A stretch of 64,000 nt of DNA from Eutrigla gurnardus (GCA_963514095.1 OY741279.1:7135822-7199821), one strand, 5' to 3'. Shown: positions 37,729 through 49,927, counted from the stretch's first letter. Notes: generated by a model not told the origin, from the sequence alone. Numbers and translations are program-made.

Positions 37729-39642
37729 GTGAGCACTATCACTAATAATACCTGCAGTTCAACAGTGGAGTCGATATGATCATTAAGAGAGTATATACAC
37801 ATGTATGATCGAGGGTTGAAGCTTTCCCAGTGATTAAGAAATACATCAGGTTTCCCAGGATTGTGTCTGTTTAAATGAAAAGCAGCACTACTTTCACTTT
37901 CTTAAATGTGGTCGAGAGAGGGTGTCTTTGTGTCAGTAGATAGATACAAAGTGTGCTGAAAACCCAGGATTCAGCTGATATTTTTGCCAAAACGGCACCA
38001 CATTTTGGAGAAAACTCCTGTAAAATACTGTAAGATCTGCACTTCCTGGTGTTCAACCCGTGTAAGGCATCTCATTAATACTCAGTATACAACATACAAC
38101 AACAGGTCCAACCATTCACAAGTTCATTTCATCTGATTAGTTGAAAAACGGGACCTTCAGTAGAATAACATCTGACGTATTCTACTCCGGTCAACATCGA
38201 GTGATTGATCGTTCAAAGGGGGGACTTCGAGAAAGAAAAGTTGGATACGCTGGTTTGCCGCCATTCCTTTGAGCTGATGTCATGGTTTTCCAAAATGTGG
38301 AATTTGCCAGGCAATCAGTTGCAGTTAACTTAACAATTGGGGCTCGCTTTCAATTCATAACTATGAAACATGTAGCGATGCCTGCTTGCAAAATGACACA
38401 TTTATGCCAAGCAGCCAAATTCCCTCACATTCTCAAATTAAATTTGAACGTATGAACACATCCATCTCTGTTTAGCTTTTTTTTTTTAGTCGTCAGAAGA
38501 GCCATGTCACACCCATTTGACACCCTCACTGGATGCTAACATGGGATCATCTGACTGTTTCCTTCATTGCACAACAGCTGGCATGAAAGAAATGAAAGAA
38601 ATGACTTAAAATAAAATTGACTTGATACATTTTTGACTGATATTGAAGCACAAACAAGTTTCCATAGCCCCAAATCAAAAATGTGCCTCTCGAAAACAAG
38701 GATTTTGCAGTTCAGATACGGAAAGAATATAAAGAACTCCAAACATGAACATATGAAATAAGCAAAACAGCCTCAATCTTAATCTGATAACATGCAGATT
38801 TCACTCTAAACATCTCTCTCATTCACCTCACATTTGCAAGACATCACAATCCCCAAAACATTATTTATTATTGGACTTCCATGAAGTTGGAGAGCTAGAT
38901 TTAAAACCGATGATTATTCCTTAGTATGAGACAACCTCCATTTCCCAAAATGCAACTCAACAGCATCTTTCATTAGACCCTCCTTGCCTCCTAAATGCCC
39001 GTAACTTTCAAACCCCACTTTCAAAGCGTATCCAGAGGCACAGACAACATTATGCATGTGTTATCTACATACATCCATAACAAACACTCATAAATCCCAT
39101 GTTACATTACAATGAAGAGGAAACTGGACCTCATGTGTAAAAGTCATAGACTGTATATAAGAAGTGGACATGAGACTACTAGCTGTTACTATTAGTTTTC
39201 ATGAATTGAAAACATCCTGTAAAAGATGAATATACAGACCCTGAAGCATACCCTGCTTTACCATCCATTTTACTGTAAACGGGACCTTAAGTTACTAAAT
39301 GAACATTTTGCTGAAGAAGACTTGAAACTAGCAATGGAGAACATAAACGTTTACTGAGTAAATCAAGTGAGAAGTAGGCTCAATTTCTTTGACTTTTCTT
39401 TGACTTCTATAAAATGTGATTTTTTTTTCTTGAGTCGCCCCCTGCTGTCTATTAGAAATCATGCAAGTTCTGCATTTACTTCACTTTTCAGACCCGCAGG
39501 TTGCTGCGGGGTAAAATCAGTGCAGTGCCCCTTTTCTTTTTAAAGGTGGACTAAATAAGAAAAACAGGTAAAACCATTGTTGTTAATAATACAAAAATAA
39601 GGCCTCACGTTGTTGTTTAGACTTTTGCTATAATCGTGATTG

Positions 39643-39648
39643 TTTATT
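39643..39648 (-). promoter_or_regulatory. AATAAA overlapping the stop codon of TRIM copy 3
   Basis: On the - strand the end reads AAA-TAA-AC, so AATAAA spans the TAA stop. If used, the 3' UTR would be only about 15-30 nt. A downstream signal may be used instead. Confidence 0.35.
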
Positions 39649-42019
39649 TGGCTTTTTTTATTGTCACTGACAATTCAGCTGGTAGGATTTTTGCGTTCCA
39701 TCTAACATATGGAAAAACCGTTTCTGTGAAAATGTATTTGATGGTGTGTACATGTGTTTTCCTATCGAGGTCCGAAAATGATAGTATTCCTTGGTCGTAA
39801 TCTAGCTGCACTCTGATCTTTTTGGGGAATGAATCTTTAAGTAAAAGTTTCCCATGATCTGGAGTATGTTCATACAGAAAGTATGTGCAAGGGCACATGC
39901 ACATGCCCCAGATCTTTTCAGAAGATGGGCACTTGGTTTTAACAGCCACACCGACGGTCCAATAATCCCCCACATCCAGGTCCCAACTGTGCTTTCCAGA
40001 GCTAAAGCCTTCCGAGCCGAGAACACCGTTGTACCGCCTTTCTGGGTTTGAAGGAAGTGGATGACTCTTGTGCTCGGTCGTTGATCGGGTCATGTGTTCT
40101 GATATAGTCAATAAAGAGCAGCCAGTGTTGGGGTCCAGAGTCACAGGAGCTTCAGAGAAAATAACAGAAAACAAAAGGGAAAGTTTAGTTGAACCAAAGC
40201 GTTACAGTGTATTTACAGAAGGGCAGCCTAGTTCTGTACATGATACTGCAAAATAAACCGTAAAAAATGTGACAAGGCAGGAACACTTTGCTCACTGTAT
40301 TGGATGATGGTCTTCATCTTCATCCAAACTGTGAACAGCAGGTTCCCCAGGTGTTTGGCCTCATCGACCAGGGCTCCCAATGGAGCCTCTGGTTCTGGCA
40401 GGTTGCATTGGGCTCTGAAGGAACATCAGGCAGCCACAGATTAGCAGTCGCATATATTTTTACAGATTGGTTGCATTTTTGTTTGATGCAAAGCAGCAAA
40501 TGCCAAAGAATCACAGGACTTTCACCAAAGTTTTACTCCTTTTAAGTAAACCATGTGGGAATCGCAGGTTTCAGCATGTGTGATATTAGGCTAAAATAAT
40601 GTGTGAATAAAACACATTTTTGGTTGCAGAAACATACAATGCCAACATTGTTTTCTGGTGACTGGGTTGGTTATAATCCTTTTCATCATATCAAACCAAT
40701 TTTTCTGTATTTTTATTGGTATTTATTCTTCTATTGCCATACAACGTATAGACACTTATTAGTTACCTTCCTATATAGTGATTTGGTTTGTCAGTCCAGT
40801 ATCCCCACACAATGTTAAAACAACAGTAGGTTTCACTTTTGGAAATGTACGATAACTTTCCCACCTTTGAGGAGAGAAGTCGGCTTCATTCTCTAAACTT
40901 TTCAATCCGGAGCAAAACTGCTGTACCATCAGCCTGATTATAATTCAGTTTTGATAGATTGTGTAAGGAAACTACTTACCGCTTCATAATGGATTTGACA
41001 TTCTGTCAAATAAAGAAAAAACAGATTAACGAATTACTACCGCTATTCAATATTAAGAAAGGTATATGAATGAATACAGATCATCAGTACCAGCATGAAT
41101 GAGACATCCTCAGCTGCCGCCTCCCTCTTTGCGGTTTGGATTTTGTCTTTCAGGGATTTGATCTCTGCAGTCAAATTAACAAGCCTGATGTTCATTGCTT
41201 CACTCTTTACCCCGGCCTCGTACTTCAGCGCTTTTATCCGAGTGGCTTCCTCTGCACGCAGGAACTGGTGAAGCTTCTGAAACTCCTCTTTGATCGACTT
41301 CTCTGTCTGTTGATCCTGAAGCTGAGGGAAGAGAAACATGTTGTTTTTAATTAAAGGAACATGTATGTCGGTTTCTGCCTCATCATGTGTCAGACTCACC
41401 TTGATGTGGCCGGCCATTTCATTACACTGGAGCTTTTGTGCTTCAAACGTGCCCAGTTTGGTCTTCAAATGCATAATTTTCAGCTTGAGTTGGGCCTACA
41501 ATTCACATTTGCATACATAAAAAAAACAGTGGTTTAGTCATACAAGATATTCGCATGTTGTGTGCAATAATAAGTTTCACAGTTGTTTTTAACAAACCAG
41601 TGCTTGGACTCGCTTACCCTGCAGGGTCCAGCTGCTTCATCGAGGGGGACGCAGTTGTGTTTCTTGTGTTTCTGCGCATCCCTACAGATGACGCAGATGA
41701 GCTGCTGGTCGTCCTGACAGAAGAGCTTGAGTTTCTCGCCGTGCAGACTGCACATGACGTCAGCAGGAGGCCCCGAACCGGCTCTCTGGTCCTTCTCTCG
41801 TCTCAGGGCGTCGGAGAGGTCTCTCAGCGCCAGGTTACGTGGAGGCTGAGCCATGGGAAACAGCTCCTTACACACCGGGCACGTGTGGAGTCCACTCTGG
41901 CGCCACCACTCCTGGAGACAGTGGGCGCAGAAGCTGTGGCCGCAAAGCAGCAGGACGGGATCCTTGTAGATGTCACAGCAAACGGGGCACGACCAATCCG
42001 TCTCTGGCGCCGACGCCAT
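39644..42019 (-). CDS. TRIM copy 3: complete RING/B-box/coiled-coil/PRY-SPRY ubiquitin ligase (TRIM35/A33-like)
   Basis: Six exons on the - strand: 42019-41618 (402 nt), 41495-41400 (96), 41321-41091 (231), 41002-40980 (23), 40414-40296 (119) and 40149-39644 (506). Every border is AG/GT and they join to 458 codons with no stop. RING C3HC4: Cys11, 14, 26, His28, Cys31, 34, 47, 50 (WSCPVCCDIYKDP...CGHSFC). B-box near 90-130 (MCSLHGEKLKLFCQDD, CVICRDAQKHKKHNC). Coiled coil about 135-250. Linker NVKSIMKR-AQCNLPEPEAP, then PRY at TPVTLDPNTG, and SPRY words YNGVLGSEGFSSGKHSWDLDVG, YWTVGVA, LDYDQGILSF and FPYV. The 23-nt exon 4 is a TRIM hallmark. The family adds ubiquitin to targets bound by SPRY, often in antiviral signalling. 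It is the only intact member of this array and has two perfect ISRE cores. Confidence 0.93.
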
Positions 42020-42041
42020 TGTGTTGCTCCTGCTCGCTTAC

Positions 42042-42051
42042 TTTCACTTTC
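42042..42051 (-). promoter_or_regulatory. Start-proximal ISRE core of TRIM copy 3
   Basis: On the - strand GAAAGTGAAA, a perfect core, 22-32 bp upstream of the ATG. The same position in copies 1, 2 and 4 reads GAGAGTGAAA, one base off the core. Confidence 0.6.
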
Positions 42052-42242
42052 ACACCGGTTTCAGTTTGTTTTCGCTGTGGTTCAGTTTAGCTCCAAGCGC
42101 GTTAAACAAACTGCTGTTACATAAAAAACATCCTATTTACTGGAGCCTCTTCCTGTCAGGTTCTTCCTGACTTCTATGTAAAGTAGGAGGAGCTTTTTTT
42201 TCATCTCTGCATCATGTGGTTTAGCCCACTTTACTAAGAAGT

Positions 42243-42252
42243 GAAAGTGAAA
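42243..42252. promoter_or_regulatory. Distal ISRE core of TRIM copy 3
   Basis: GAAAGTGAAA within GTGAAAGTGAAAGTGAG, about 225 bp upstream of the start codon. Equivalent to the site at 37,719 of copy 2. Confidence 0.6.
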
Positions 42253-44198
42253 GTGAGCACTATCACTAATAATACCTGCAGTTCAACAGTGAAGTCGATA
42301 TGATTATTAAGAGAGTATATACACATGTATGATCGAGGGTTGAAGCTTTCCCAGTGATTATGAAATACATCAGGTTTCCCAGGATTGTGTCTGTTTATAT
42401 GAAAAGCAGCACTACTTTCACGTTCTTAAATGAGGTCGAGAGAGGGTGTCTTTGTGTCATACAAAGTGTGCTGAAAACCCAGGATTCAGCTGATATTTTT
42501 GCCAAAACGGCACCACATTTTGGAGAAAACTCCTGTAAAATACTGTAAGGTCTGCACTTCCTGGTGTTCAACCCGTGCAAGGCATCTCATTAATACTCAG
42601 TATACAACATACAACAACAGGTCGAACCATTCACGAGTTCATTTCATTTGATCAGTTGAAAAACGGGACCTTCAGTAGAATAACATCTGATGTATTCTAC
42701 TCTGGTCAACATCGAGTGATTGATCGTTCAAAGGGGGGATTTCGAGAAAGAAAAGTTGGATACGCTGGTTTGCCGCCATTCCTTTGAGCTGATGTCATGG
42801 TTTGTACAGGAAGAATGATGATTTGTAGAGAGAGAGGTTAAAAAAAAAAAACAATTAAAAAAATGGAAATGTAAAGAAGGGATATATTTTCCAAAATGTG
42901 AAATTTGCCAGGCAATCAGTCGCAGTTAACTTAACACTTGGGGCTCGCTTTCAATTCATAACTACGAAACATGTAGCGATGCCTGCTTGCAAAATGACAC
43001 ATTTATGCCAAGCAGCCAAATTCCCTCACATTCTCAAATTAAATTTGAACGTATGAACACATCCATCTCTGTTTAGCTTTTTTTTTTTATGTCGTCAGAA
43101 GAGCCATGTCACACCCATTTGACACCCTCACTGGATGCTAACATGGGATCATTTGACCGTTTCCTTCATTGCACAACAGCTGGCATGACAGAAATGAAAT
43201 AAATGAAGTAAAATAAAATTGACTTGATACATTTTTTTAATTGATATTGAAGGACAAACAAGTTTCCATAGCCCCAAATCAAAAAGTTGCCTCTCCAAAA
43301 AAATAAAAAATTATGACAACATTATGAAACAAGCAAAACAGCCTCAATCTTAATCTGATAACATGCAGATTTGACTCTAAACATCTCTCTCATTCACCTC
43401 ACATTTGCAGGACATCACAATCCCAAAACCATAAAATGGATTACGATGAACAGATATACCCTCGATTTATCATTCAGCTAGATTTAAATATGATTATTCC
43501 CTATGAGACAACCTCCATTTCCCAAAATGCAACTCAACAGCATCTTTCATTAGATGATGCCCGTATCTTTCAAACCCCATTTTCAAAGCGTATCCAGAGG
43601 CAAAGACAACATTATGCATGTGTCATCTATACATATGATGAGTCCATAACAAACACTCATAAATCCCATGTTACATTACAATGAAGAGGAAACTGGACCT
43701 CATGTGTAAAAGTCATAGACTGTATATAAGAAGTGGACATAGTCCCTGTGACGTGAGACTTCTTGCAGTAGTGAGACGATCAAAAAGAGTTAAGATTAGT
43801 TTTCATGAATTGAAAATATCCTGTAAAAGTTGAATATACAGACCCTGAAGCATACCCTGCTTTACCATCTGTTTTACTCTAAAAGGGACCTTTAGTTACT
43901 GAAGAAGACTTGAAACTAGCAATCGAGACTGTAAACGTTTTTTCTTGAGTCGCCCCCTGCTGTCTATTACAAATAATGCAAGTTCTGCATTTACTTCACT
44001 TTTCAGACCCGCAGGTTGCTGCGGGGTAAAATCAGTGCAGTGCCCTTTTCTTTTGAAAGGTGGACTAAAGAAAAACAGGGAAAACCATTGTTGTTAATAA
44101 GGTACAAAAGTTAGGCCTCACGTTGTTCTTTGTTTGCTGTAATCGCGATTGTTTATCTGGCTTTTTTTATTCCCAGTGACAATTCAGCTGGACGGATT

Positions 44199-46918
44199 TT
44201 ACTTTCTACGGAAAAGGCGTTTCTGTGAAAGTGAATTCATTCGCTCGATCGCTGAAGAGGACAGTTCTGATATAGTCACTGAAGAGCTGCCAGTGTTGGG
44301 GTCCAGAGTCACAGGAGCTTCAGAGAAAATAACAGAAAACAAAAGGGAAAGTTTAGTTGAACCAAAGCGTTACAGTGTATTTACAGAAGGGCAGCCTAGT
44401 TCTGTACATGATACTGCAAATTAAAACATAAAAAATGTGACAAGGCAGGGACACTTTGCTCACTGTATTGGATGATGCTCTGCATCTTCGTCCAAACTGT
44501 GTACAGCAGGTTCCCCAGATGTTTGGCCTCATCGACCAGGGCTCCCAATGGAGCCTCTGGTTCTGGCAGGTTGCATTGGGCTCTGAAGGAACAACAGGCA
44601 GCCACAGATTAGCAGTCGCATATATTTTTACAGATTGGTTGCATTTTTGTTTGATGCAAAGCAGCAAATGCCAAAGCATCACAGGACTTTCACCAAGGAA
44701 ATCACTGTTCATGTCCCATGTGAAATTAAAAGTAAATGTTGAGTTTAGACTTGTTACAGAATGTTGCATTGGATAATCCTGTTAAGTGGACTGATGCTAA
44801 CCGAGTAGTTTTACTCCTTTTAAGTAAACCACGTGGGATCGCAGGTTTCAGCATGTGTTATATTAGGCAAAAAAAATGTGTGAATGAAACACATTTTTGG
44901 TTGCAGAAACATACAATGTGTCACGCCGCGGTGAGGTTTTGTCTTGTCTTGGTTTTTGTCTTGTGAATTTCCTGTTTTATTTTGAAAAGTAACTCCGCTC
45001 TCGTTTCAGGTCACTTGCTCTTCCTCATGTGTCCCCGGTCTGACGTCATCCCTGATTCCTGATTGTTTCCACCTTTTCCCCATTATCCATTATACTTCCA
45101 TTATGCCTCCAACCCTGATCCATAGCCTTGCCACAGTATTCTCGTCAAGCTTGTTCTGCGTTGTTTTGTACCTCTAGAAGAGTGATCTGAATTTGATATG
45201 TTTTTTTGGTTAGCGTGTTTTGTTTGAGTGTTTAAGTTTGTAGCCGTGTTCATAGCCTTGTTGTTTTTCCTCCCTTAAGGCGGGTCCACACCGGACCGAA
45301 AATTGGCGTCTTTGAGAGAGTCGGCGTCCGTGACATGAGTCTCCTTGGTGTGGTCGCTCGAATCGGCCCACATCTGCGTTCATTTCAGCCGATTCAAATG
45401 TGTAATCCGCCATTCGAGTCGGCCATATTAAGTAGCCCGACTTCATTTACCGACGCGAGTCGGGCAGTCGGTGCGGTGTGGACCCGCCTTTAGGGGCGAT
45501 CTTTTGTTTGTATCTTTTTTTTTTTTATTCTTTTTTTTTTTAGCTCGGAATAGTGTAGTTTAAGTTTGTAGCCTTTCACCTTGATCCTCCTTGTGAGTGA
45601 TTTTCAGGTTGTAGTTTTCATAGTGCTTGCTTTTTTTTTGGTCATAGTCTGGTTTAGGTTTCATAGCCTATTTTGTCTCTCTGGGCCCTAGTTTCGTGGC
45701 GCAGCGCAGTGCTGCGCAGGGTGGCGGAGCCGGCGTAATGCAAGTTTCGACCCGCGCAGCCTTGCGCACGGTCAGTTTGGCAGTTTGGTGGATCGCCTGC
45801 GCCAAGATGGGTGTGGCGGCGCAGCAGGGGGAGGCGTCACAGATTCAGCTTGGCGTAGCGGAAGTTTTGTGGCTGACGGCAGTGCGCACACGTCACCGAG
45901 ACCTCACAGGCAGGTTTCCACAGTTCCAGGCACATTTAAATGCAATAAATAATCACAACAAACACTATTTAATGCAACTAATTGAATCAACACGTGAATT
46001 TATATCTATATAGATTGTCCCGTCACATCTGACGTCAGATCAAAGGCGGATGGCACGCGTAACGGAAACTCAGCCTCTCGGACCAAAACATCTCCCTCTC
46101 TCTCTCCTGTTTTTTTAATATCGGCATTGTTAATAGGCGCGTTTCGAATCAAGCATGCGCATGCATTTGCCTCGCAAAACCAGGCATTCTGGGAAAAAAA
46201 CGTCACAAATGCTGGTGATAACTTCCCTTTGCGACATGTCACATGACTTTAAAAACTCACGGTATATCCAGGTACCTCCCTTCGCATGCTTTTCTCTGCA
46301 GATGGTCTGAAATAAGTGCGGACATAAGACACTCCCCTCAACGTTGCCCTAGTTGGTTAGAATTATCACGTGGTATTTCCCACGTGAGAAAATTCCTCAG
46401 CCTCCGTCAACAACGGGACTTCAAATGCCTCGGCTCGAATTCGTCAGCGACGAAGAAAGCCAGCGCCACCGGTGCAGGCCATATATTCTTTGTGCAAAGT
46501 CCGTGAAGTTTCCCCTGGCGCGATAGTTTTTGTTATGTATACAATTATTAATAAAGTTTAAATAAAAAAAAAAATAAAAAAAGTCTGTGAAGTGCACCTG
46601 TGTCCGACTTGACGTGGTGGGAACTTGGCGTGTTTATGACGAGTTCCGGCGGATCCTCTCACGTCTCGTGCATGCATCGGCGCAAATGCATGCGATCCGA
46701 AACGCAGCCAATAGGCTTGTTCGGGATGGTCTTGGCTTGACTTGACTTGACTTACCACGCCGACGAGAGCTGCAGGTGTCTGAGGGGGCGGGCTCTAAAA
46801 GAGACGGCAGCCAAACGCCGTCAAGTCGGACAACAAAGTCAACGTGACTATGGTGCTCAAGCGATTGAACACAGCAGCAAACCAAAGAGGATATGTTATA
46901 TACACATATATATATATG

Positions 46919-46961
<43 letters not shown>

Positions 46962-49927
46962 TATTTACATAAATACATACATACACACACACACACGCAA
47001 GGCAACATGTGGAAGGGCTTTTTTTTCCCAGTATATTTGTATTATCATTCTATGTTTGTATTAACCAGACCTCACATATAATAGGCCTACTCACAACACA
47101 ATGCACAGAACTTAAGATCAAGCCATGAGATCAATGCGACCAAAATAAAAAGTATCATTTCACCACAAGGTGGCTGCCGAGTGCGGACCTGAACACACGT
47201 CATTGAACTTTTAACCAATGAGAACCATTCCACTGTAGCGGAGGTGTGGACAAGCCGGTTGCAGCCGTCGTAGACCGCGCTGCCAAGCGCTGCAAGAAGC
47301 GCCTCTTAAAAACTTGTTCCCACGATGTTTTGGGTCACGTGATATGGTCGCGACCCTGTGACGTCTTTGCAGTCGGCTGCTAAGTCGGACACAATTCTAG
47401 CCATCATGCATCGCTTTCAACCCACAATACATCACGTTAGGTAGCGCGCTGCAGGCGGCTACATCAAGTCGAATTCGCCTATTGTCTATGTGAAAAGCTG
47501 TGCAATGCATTCTGGTAGCGTCGCGGCGAATGTCGAGAGACGGCGCGCTGGCCGCTTCTCATTTGCATAAAGTTGAAGTCGAATCTACTTTATGCTAATC
47601 AGAGAGAGAGAGAGAGATGGTACACATTAGGCATTGCTTCACGATGATTCACCTCTGTGCTATGCACCAAAGATTCCCAATGAAGATCATCAGACTGGCT
47701 GAAGCTGCATTTTTCTTTATTTGTTTCGCTTTAAGCTGTATTGTAGCATGTTTTTTTTTTTTTTTTTTTAGTCGTCAGAAGAGCCATGTCACACCCATTT
47801 GACACCCTCACTGGATGCTAACATGGGATCATTTGACCGTTTCCTTCATTGGACAACAGCTGGCATAAAAGAAATGAAATAAATGACGTAAAATAAAATT
47901 GACTTGATACATTTTTTTAATTGATATTGAAGCACAAACATCCAGGCGATTGATTGACAGGCGCTCTCCTTCATACAATCAGGCGCACACTTCATGGCTG
48001 CACCTGATTGGACGATCGCTTTCACTGCTGTCCCGTCTGCTCTGGAGTTCACGCAGACCAACATGGCGGCTCGTTTGGAAACTTTCTCTTATTCTACGAA
48101 AATAGTTGACCGAAAGGTGTTTCTGATAACAGTTTAAGCGAGAAATAAGCTATGCAGTTGCTGAATCTGTCTTTATTTTAGATCGACAACATTCAGTCTA
48201 GAAGATTTTCGCGAGCGTTCCCGAGGCGGCGAGTCGAGCCCGGCGCCTCTGATTAGCATAAAGTAGATTCGACTTCAACTTTATGCAAATGAGGAGCGGC
48301 CAACTCGTCGACATTTGCCGCTACGCTACTAGAATGCATTGCACGGCTTTTCACATAGACAATGAATGGGACGCGGGGAAACACCGTTGCCTGTGGGAAA
48401 GCACCTTGAGAGCTGACTGCACCTGGTCTACGAAACTAGGGCCCACTGTCTTGAATGCCAAGATTCTGATTAAAAGCCTGTTTAACCCGTTCCCAATCTG
48501 CATCTGAGTCCTCTCCTCTGTCCAAGCATGACACAATGCCAAAAATGTTTTTCTGGTGACTGGGTTGGTTATAATCCTTTTTATCATATCAAACCATTTT
48601 TTCTGTATTTGTCATGCTATTTATTCTTCTATTGCCATATGACGTATTGACACTTATTAGTTACCTTTCTATATAATGATTTGGTTTGTCAGTCCACTAT
48701 CCCCACACAATGTCAAAACATTCAAAGTAGGTTTCACTTTTAGAAATGTACGATAACTTTCCCACCTTCGAAGAGAGAAGTCGGCTTCATTCTCCTCTAA
48801 ACTTTTCAATCCGGAGCCAAACTGCTGTACCATCAGCCCTGATTATAATTCAGTTTTGATAGATTGTGTAAGGAAACTACTTACCGCTCCATAATGGATT
48901 TGACATTCTGTCAAATAAAGAAAAAACAGGATAACAAATTACTACCGCTATTCAATATTAAGAAAGGTATATGAATGAATACAGATCATCAGTACCAGCA
49001 TGAATGAGACATCCTTAGCTGCCGCCTCCCTCTCTGCAGTTTGGATTTTGTCTTTGAGGGATGTGATCTCTGCAGTCAAATTAACAATCCTGATCTTCAT
49101 TGCGTCACTCTTTACCCCGGCCTCGCACTTCAGCGCTTTTATCCGAGTGGCTTCCTCTGCACGCAGGAACTGGTGAAGCTTCTGTAACTCCTCTTTGATC
49201 TTCTTCTCTGTCTGCTGATCCTGAAGCTGAGGGAAGAGAAACATGTTGTTTTTTTTAAATAAAGGAACATGTATGTCGAGGTTTCTGCCTCATCATGTGT
49301 CAGACTCACCTTGATTTGGCCGGCCATGTCATTACACTGGACCTTTTGTGCTTCCAACAAGCCCAGTTTGGTCTTCAAATGCATAATTTTCAGCTTGAGT
49401 TGGGCCTACAATTTACATTGCATACATAAAAAAACAGTGGCTTAATCGCACAAGACATTCACCTGTTGTGTGCAATATGAAGTTTCACAGTTGTTTTTAA
49501 TAAACCAGTGCTTGGACTCGCTTACCCTGCAGGGTCCAGCTGCTTCATCGAGGGGGACGCAGTTGTGTTTCTTGTGTTTCTGCGCATCCCTACAGATGAC
49601 GCAGAGGGGCAGCTGGTCATCCTGACAGAAGAGCTTGAGTTTCTCGCCATGCAGACTGCACATGACATCAGCAGGAGGCCCCGAACCGGCTCTCTGGTCC
49701 TTCTCTCGTCTCAGGGCGTCGGAGAGGTTTTTCAGCGCCAGGTTAGGTGGAGGCTTAGCCATGGGAAACAGCTCCTTACACAGCGGGCACGTGCGGAGTC
49801 CACTTTGGCGCCACCACTCCTGGAGACAGCGCGCGCAGAAGCTGTGGCCGCACAGCAGCAGGACGGGATCCTTGTAGATGTCACAGCACAAGGGGCACGA
49901 GCAATCCGTCTCTGGCGCCGACGCCAT
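44199..49927 (-). CDS. TRIM copy 4: RING/B-box/coiled-coil protein with deleted SPRY core
   Basis: Exons on the - strand: 49927-49526 (402 nt), 49405-49310 (96), 49226-48996 (231), 48907-48885 (23), 44582-44464 (119) and 44317-44199. They join in frame to 329 codons. All eight RING ligands are kept, though Trp9 is Cys. The last exon starts TPVTLDPNTG but jumps after TISE into sequence matching the far 3' part of the copy 3 SPRY exon, losing about 350 bp, and stops early (ending KRLFRRK). The intron between the 23-nt and 119-nt exons is 4.3 kb, against 0.57 kb in copies 1 and 3, because of nested transposons. It could make a SPRY-less TRIM or be a recent pseudogene. The distal ISRE is broken. 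Confidence 0.78.
45278..45489. mobile_element. 212-bp PIF/Harbinger-type MITE
   Basis: The ends AGGCGGGTCCACACCG and CGGTGTGGACCCGCCT are inverted. The flanking TTA is duplicated (45,275-45,277 and 45,490-45,492), the usual Harbinger target. No coding sequence. Nested in the LTR-like element. Confidence 0.85.
46138..46709. mobile_element. Inner inverted-repeat element (about 570 bp)
   Basis: The left end CGCGTTTCGAATCAAGCATG and right end CATGCGATCCGAAACGCAGCC are imperfect inverted repeats. The flanks both read AATAGG (46,132-46,137 and 46,710-46,715). No coding sequence is recognised. Confidence 0.6.
46923..46957. repeat. (CA)n microsatellite
   Basis: About 17 CA units within the transposon nest. 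Confidence 0.96.
47481..48362. repeat. Foldback structure with arms of about 120 bp around a captured TRIM-unit fragment
   Basis: The left arm 47,481-47,604 (ATTGTCTATGTGAAAAGC ... TTATGCTAATCAGAG) and right arm 48,247-48,362 are inverted copies. The enclosed 47,605-47,940 matches array-unit DNA: GA tract edge, TGGTACACATT, then GTCGTCAGAAGAGCC through to TGATATTGAAGCACAAACA. The rest, to 48,246, is not unit DNA. Confidence 0.85.

Larger units (their letters stand above)
45683..48444. mobile_element. Composite inverted-repeat element (2.76 kb) nested in the LTR-like element
   Basis: A perfect 15-bp terminal inverted repeat, GGGCCCTAGTTTCGT at 45,683 and ACGAAACTAGGGCCC at 48,430-48,444. The GC-rich sub-terminal sequence (GCGCAGCGCAGTGCTGCGCA) resembles known fish GGGCCCTA elements. 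No clear target duplication was found. Inside are a further inverted-repeat element, a CA microsatellite and a captured host fragment. No transposase frame. Confidence 0.7.
44919..48533. mobile_element. LTR-like element (TG...CA, 5-bp duplication) containing nested insertions
   Basis: Starts TGTCACGCCGCGG and ends CAAGCATGACA, flanked by the 5-bp duplication CAATG (44,914-44,918 and 48,534-48,538). Removing it restores the copy 3 intron sequence. Subtracting nested elements leaves about 640 bp without coding sequence, with an ATTAAA-type signal near the 3' end. This fits a solo long terminal repeat. No retroviral or retrotransposon protein frame is visible. Confidence 0.68.

Noticed and set aside
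41555..42124. Open + strand frames opposite the RING exon in all TRIM copies (135-189 codons, also near 30,546, 37,212 and 49,508)
   Set aside because: The frames repeat because the RING exon repeats. The translation has no domain and no independent splice or promoter context.
44919..48533. A full retrovirus or retrotransposon
   Set aside because: Only terminal-repeat-like sequence with TG/CA ends and a 5-bp duplication is present. The inner DNA is nested transposons with no reverse transcriptase, protease or gag-like frame.
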